Positions 5,854 to 7,151 of a stretch of 7,151 nt of DNA are shown here, in pieces (position 1 is the stretch's first letter; the number at the start of each line of letters is the position of its first letter). Under the pieces are notes generated by a model. It saw only the letters and a program-made list of their open reading frames with translations, searched no databases and was not told the DNA's origin. The stretch is taken from assembly GCA_003646715.1 (NCBI GenBank), contig QMLL01000084.1:1-7151 (forward strand), in the 5' to 3' direction. The translations under genes were made by a program, and so were the position numbers. This stretch comes from Deltaproteobacteria bacterium. GTDB lineage: Bacteria; Desulfobacterota; Syntrophobacteria; B119-G9.

Positions 5854-5862
5854 CGTGGAAAT
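5838..5862 (+). terminator. Hairpin over the nrdJ stop codon, possible terminator
   Basis: In plus-strand RNA, ATTTTCACG (5838-5846) pairs with CGTGGAAAT (5854-5862), giving nine continuous pairs with one G-U. The seven-base loop contains the TAG stop of nrdJ. No U-run follows, so it is not a standard intrinsic terminator; it may slow polymerase or protect the 3' end. On the minus strand one pair becomes an A-C mismatch. No better terminator exists between the convergent genes, whose stops are 8 bp apart. Confidence 0.3.
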
Positions 5863-6425
5863 TATCTGCAGATCGAAAGTATCTTCTTGTAAAGTAAAGA
5901 ATAATTATCACTCAGAGGCAGGAGGATATCTGCTCCGATTTCCTCCAGTGCCTCTTCTTTGTGAATATTATTATCGGACAAAACAATTATCTTTACCGGA
6001 GATGTGGCAGGATCATATTTCAGTGTCTTGCAAATTAGCGGTCCGTTAATACCGGGGGTAGAAAAGTTAAGGACAACACAATCCGGGTTAAACGCACTAA
6101 AAGTTCTCCCTGCCTCAAACCCCTCGGTTGCCCATTCGATTAAGAAACCGGTTTCTCTTAACTTTTGAACCAGTTCTTCTGCTCCTACAAGAGGGTCACT
6201 AATGAAAAGTACCTTTTTCTTGCGGGGTTTAACCCGTTCCAGCAGGTGATCCATCCCGTTCTCTTCCAGGAATTTTATCATGTCAGTCCACAGTACCCTG
6301 TGATGGCCGCCCAGAGTTTTAAAGGTCTTGATTTTGCCCTGCTTGGCCCAGCGCCACATTGTCATGTGAGAAACATTGCAGATCTTCGCAGCGTCTACCA
6401 GCGTTAAAACTTCTTTAACTTCCAT
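5862..6425 (-). CDS. Excisionase/MerR-type HTH regulator with pseudo-receiver domain
   Basis: A 187-residue protein of two domains. Residues 6-53 are a winged helix-turn-helix of the excisionase/HTH_17 type: LTLVDAAKICNVS, then MTMWRWAKQGKI, then GGHHRVL forming the wing. A basic linker (65-71, VKPRKKK) leads to residues 72-185, shaped like a response-regulator receiver: KVLFISDP, PDCVVLNFSTPGINGP, VKIIVLSDN, EEIGADILLP. The phosphoacceptor Asp is replaced by N120. The acidic pair is reduced to D77, and the conserved Lys after GAD is missing. It therefore probably does not respond to phosphorylation and may bind a ligand or partner instead. The start follows GGAGAGG (6439-6433) by seven bases. 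It converges on nrdJ and diverges from moeA. No histidine kinase is visible. Whether it regulates either neighbour is unknown. Confidence 0.85.
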   Translation of the reverse strand: MEVKEVLTLVDAAKICNVSHMTMWRWAKQGKIKTFKTLGGHHRVLWTDMIKFLEENGMDHLLERVKPRKKKVLFISDPLVGAEELVQKLRETGFLIEWATEGFEAGRTFSAFNPDCVVLNFSTPGINGPLICKTLKYDPATSPVKIIVLSDNNIHKEEALEEIGADILLPLSDNYSLLYKKILSICR

Positions 6426-6513
6426 GTCAGTGCCTCTCCACGATTAACCTATAAGCGTTAAACCCCTTTATTTCAGGCCTTTTCTACCTCGGTGTTATGA
6501 ATTTTAAGTTCCA

Positions 6514-6540
6514 AATATAATATCCAACTAAAAAAGTCAA
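6514..6540 (-). promoter_or_regulatory. Candidate promoter for the HTH/pseudo-receiver gene
   Basis: On the minus strand TTGACT (6540-6535, five of six matches) precedes TATATT (6519-6514, five of six matches) with a short 15-base spacer. The start would be near 6507, leaving an 80-base leader. It lies back to back with the moeA promoter candidate, the two -35 boxes being 10 bp apart, so one factor bound between them could affect both. Confidence 0.4.
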
Positions 6541-6550
6541 AAAAATAATG

Positions 6551-6579
6551 TTGAAAATCACTAGTAAGAAGAATAAATT
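6551..6579 (+). promoter_or_regulatory. Candidate promoter for moeA
   Basis: TTGAAA (6551-6556, five of six matches) is followed by a 17-base spacer and TAAATT (6574-6579, four of six matches). Transcription would start near 6586, about 80 bases before the moeA start. I see no molybdenum-cofactor riboswitch in that leader; it is AT-rich with only short palindromes such as TTTAAA (6604-6609). Confidence 0.4.
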
Positions 6580-6665
6580 ACGCCCACAATGGCTGTTCCT
6601 ATAGTTTAAATGAACATCGTTTAATTATCAATACCTGGATAATATTTTCCCAGAGGATCTGATAA

Positions 6666-7151
6666 ATGACTGAATTCTTTAAAGTACTTGAGGCAGAAGA
6701 AGTTATTAAAATTATATCAGACTTCCCTTCCCTGAGCGCAGAAGAAATTCGTCGGGATAATGCCTGTGGCAGGATTCTGGCCCACAGCATCACTTCACCG
6801 GAAGATCTGCCGCATTTTCCGAGATCAACCATGGATGGTTTTGCGGTTAGGTCTCAGGATACGTACGGAGCATCCGAGGGACTCCCTTTGATGCTCAATG
6901 TAACTGGGCGCGTTATGATGGGAATGCCCTGCGAAATTGTTTTAAAACCCGGAGAAGCTGTAGCCATTACCACTGGTGGGATGTTGCCGGAGGGCGCGGA
7001 TGCTGTAATCATGGAAGAATACTGCCACGTTCTTGATGAAGAAACCATCGAAATAACAAAGTCCGTGTCGCCCTGGGAAAACGTTCTTCGCCCTGGTGAC
7101 GACGTGGTAAAAGGACAGGAACTCTTTTCCCGTGGTCACAGGCTTCGCTTC
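6666..7151 (+). CDS. moeA: Molybdopterin molybdenumtransferase MoeA, N-terminal part
   Basis: The first 162 codons of a gene that runs off the right edge; full MoeA is about 400 residues. MoeA inserts molybdate into adenylylated molybdopterin to finish the molybdenum cofactor. Visible motifs are the N-terminal helix (7-20), LPHFPRSTMDGFAVRS (48-63) with the conserved D57, PGEAVAITTGGMLPEGADAVIM (95-116, the TTGG-LP-GADAV signature) and LRPGDDVVKGQEL (141-153). These cover the N-terminal linker domains; the MoCF-type catalytic domain would lie beyond the window. The start is supported by AGAGGA (6652-6657) eight bases upstream. It is transcribed divergently from the HTH/pseudo-receiver gene. 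Molybdenum enzymes or further cofactor genes may follow, but none can be seen here. Confidence 0.95.
   Translation, partial: MTEFFKVLEAEEVIKIISDFPSLSAEEIRRDNACGRILAHSITSPEDLPHFPRSTMDGFAVRSQDTYGASEGLPLMLNVTGRVMMGMPCEIVLKPGEAVAITTGGMLPEGADAVIMEEYCHVLDEETIEITKSVSPWENVLRPGDDVVKGQELFSRGHRLRF

Noticed and set aside
5810..6049. 79-codon plus-strand frame bridging the nrdJ end and the regulator
   Set aside because: It overlaps the 3' end of nrdJ in another frame and is antisense to the regulator's receiver-like domain; no ribosome site or domain is visible.

Overview
The window comes from a bacterium of middling, somewhat AT-leaning base composition with ordinary Shine-Dalgarno sites and sigma70-like promoters. 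No gene fixes the phylum. The class II (adenosylcobalamin-dependent) ribonucleotide reductase, the cobalamin riboswitch and a molybdopterin-insertion gene suggest an anaerobic or facultative organism that depends on B12. The variant histidine phosphatase and the PilZ-like protein would suit an environmental Gram-negative lineage, but that is only an impression.

Layout. Positions 1-289 hold no convincing gene, only hairpins and inverted repeats. Positions 290-462 form a complete minus-strand tRNA-Arg(TCT) unit with promoter, tRNA with encoded CCA, and intrinsic terminator. The plus strand then carries a short degenerate PilZ protein (681-1031), a histidine phosphatase (1122-1757), an Smr-domain protein (2019-2363) and a HAD hydrolase whose start overlaps the Smr stop (2356-3162). 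Antisense, between the phosphatase and Smr genes, lies a 55-residue two-helix membrane protein with a good ribosome binding site (1831-1998). Positions 3163-3630 contain a promoter region, a cobalamin riboswitch aptamer and an intrinsic terminator. These lead into nrdJ (3631-5853), a full-length B12-dependent ribonucleotide reductase with a Cys-rich tail. Only 8 bp beyond nrdJ ends a convergent regulator (5862-6425, minus) that joins an excisionase/MerR-type helix-turn-helix to a receiver-like domain lacking the phosphoacceptor Asp. A divergent promoter region (6426-6665) separates it from moeA, which runs off the right edge.

How it fits together. The most interesting unit is riboswitch plus nrdJ. 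Cobalamin riboswitches near ribonucleotide reductases normally shut off the B12-independent isoenzyme when B12 is plentiful. Here the switch precedes the B12-dependent enzyme itself, and the alternative pairings I can draw look like a ligand-OFF design. That implies either feedback control of the enzyme by its own cofactor or an unusual switch of opposite sign. The non-phosphorylatable regulator next to nrdJ is a second regulatory oddity, though nothing in the sequence proves that it acts on nrdJ.
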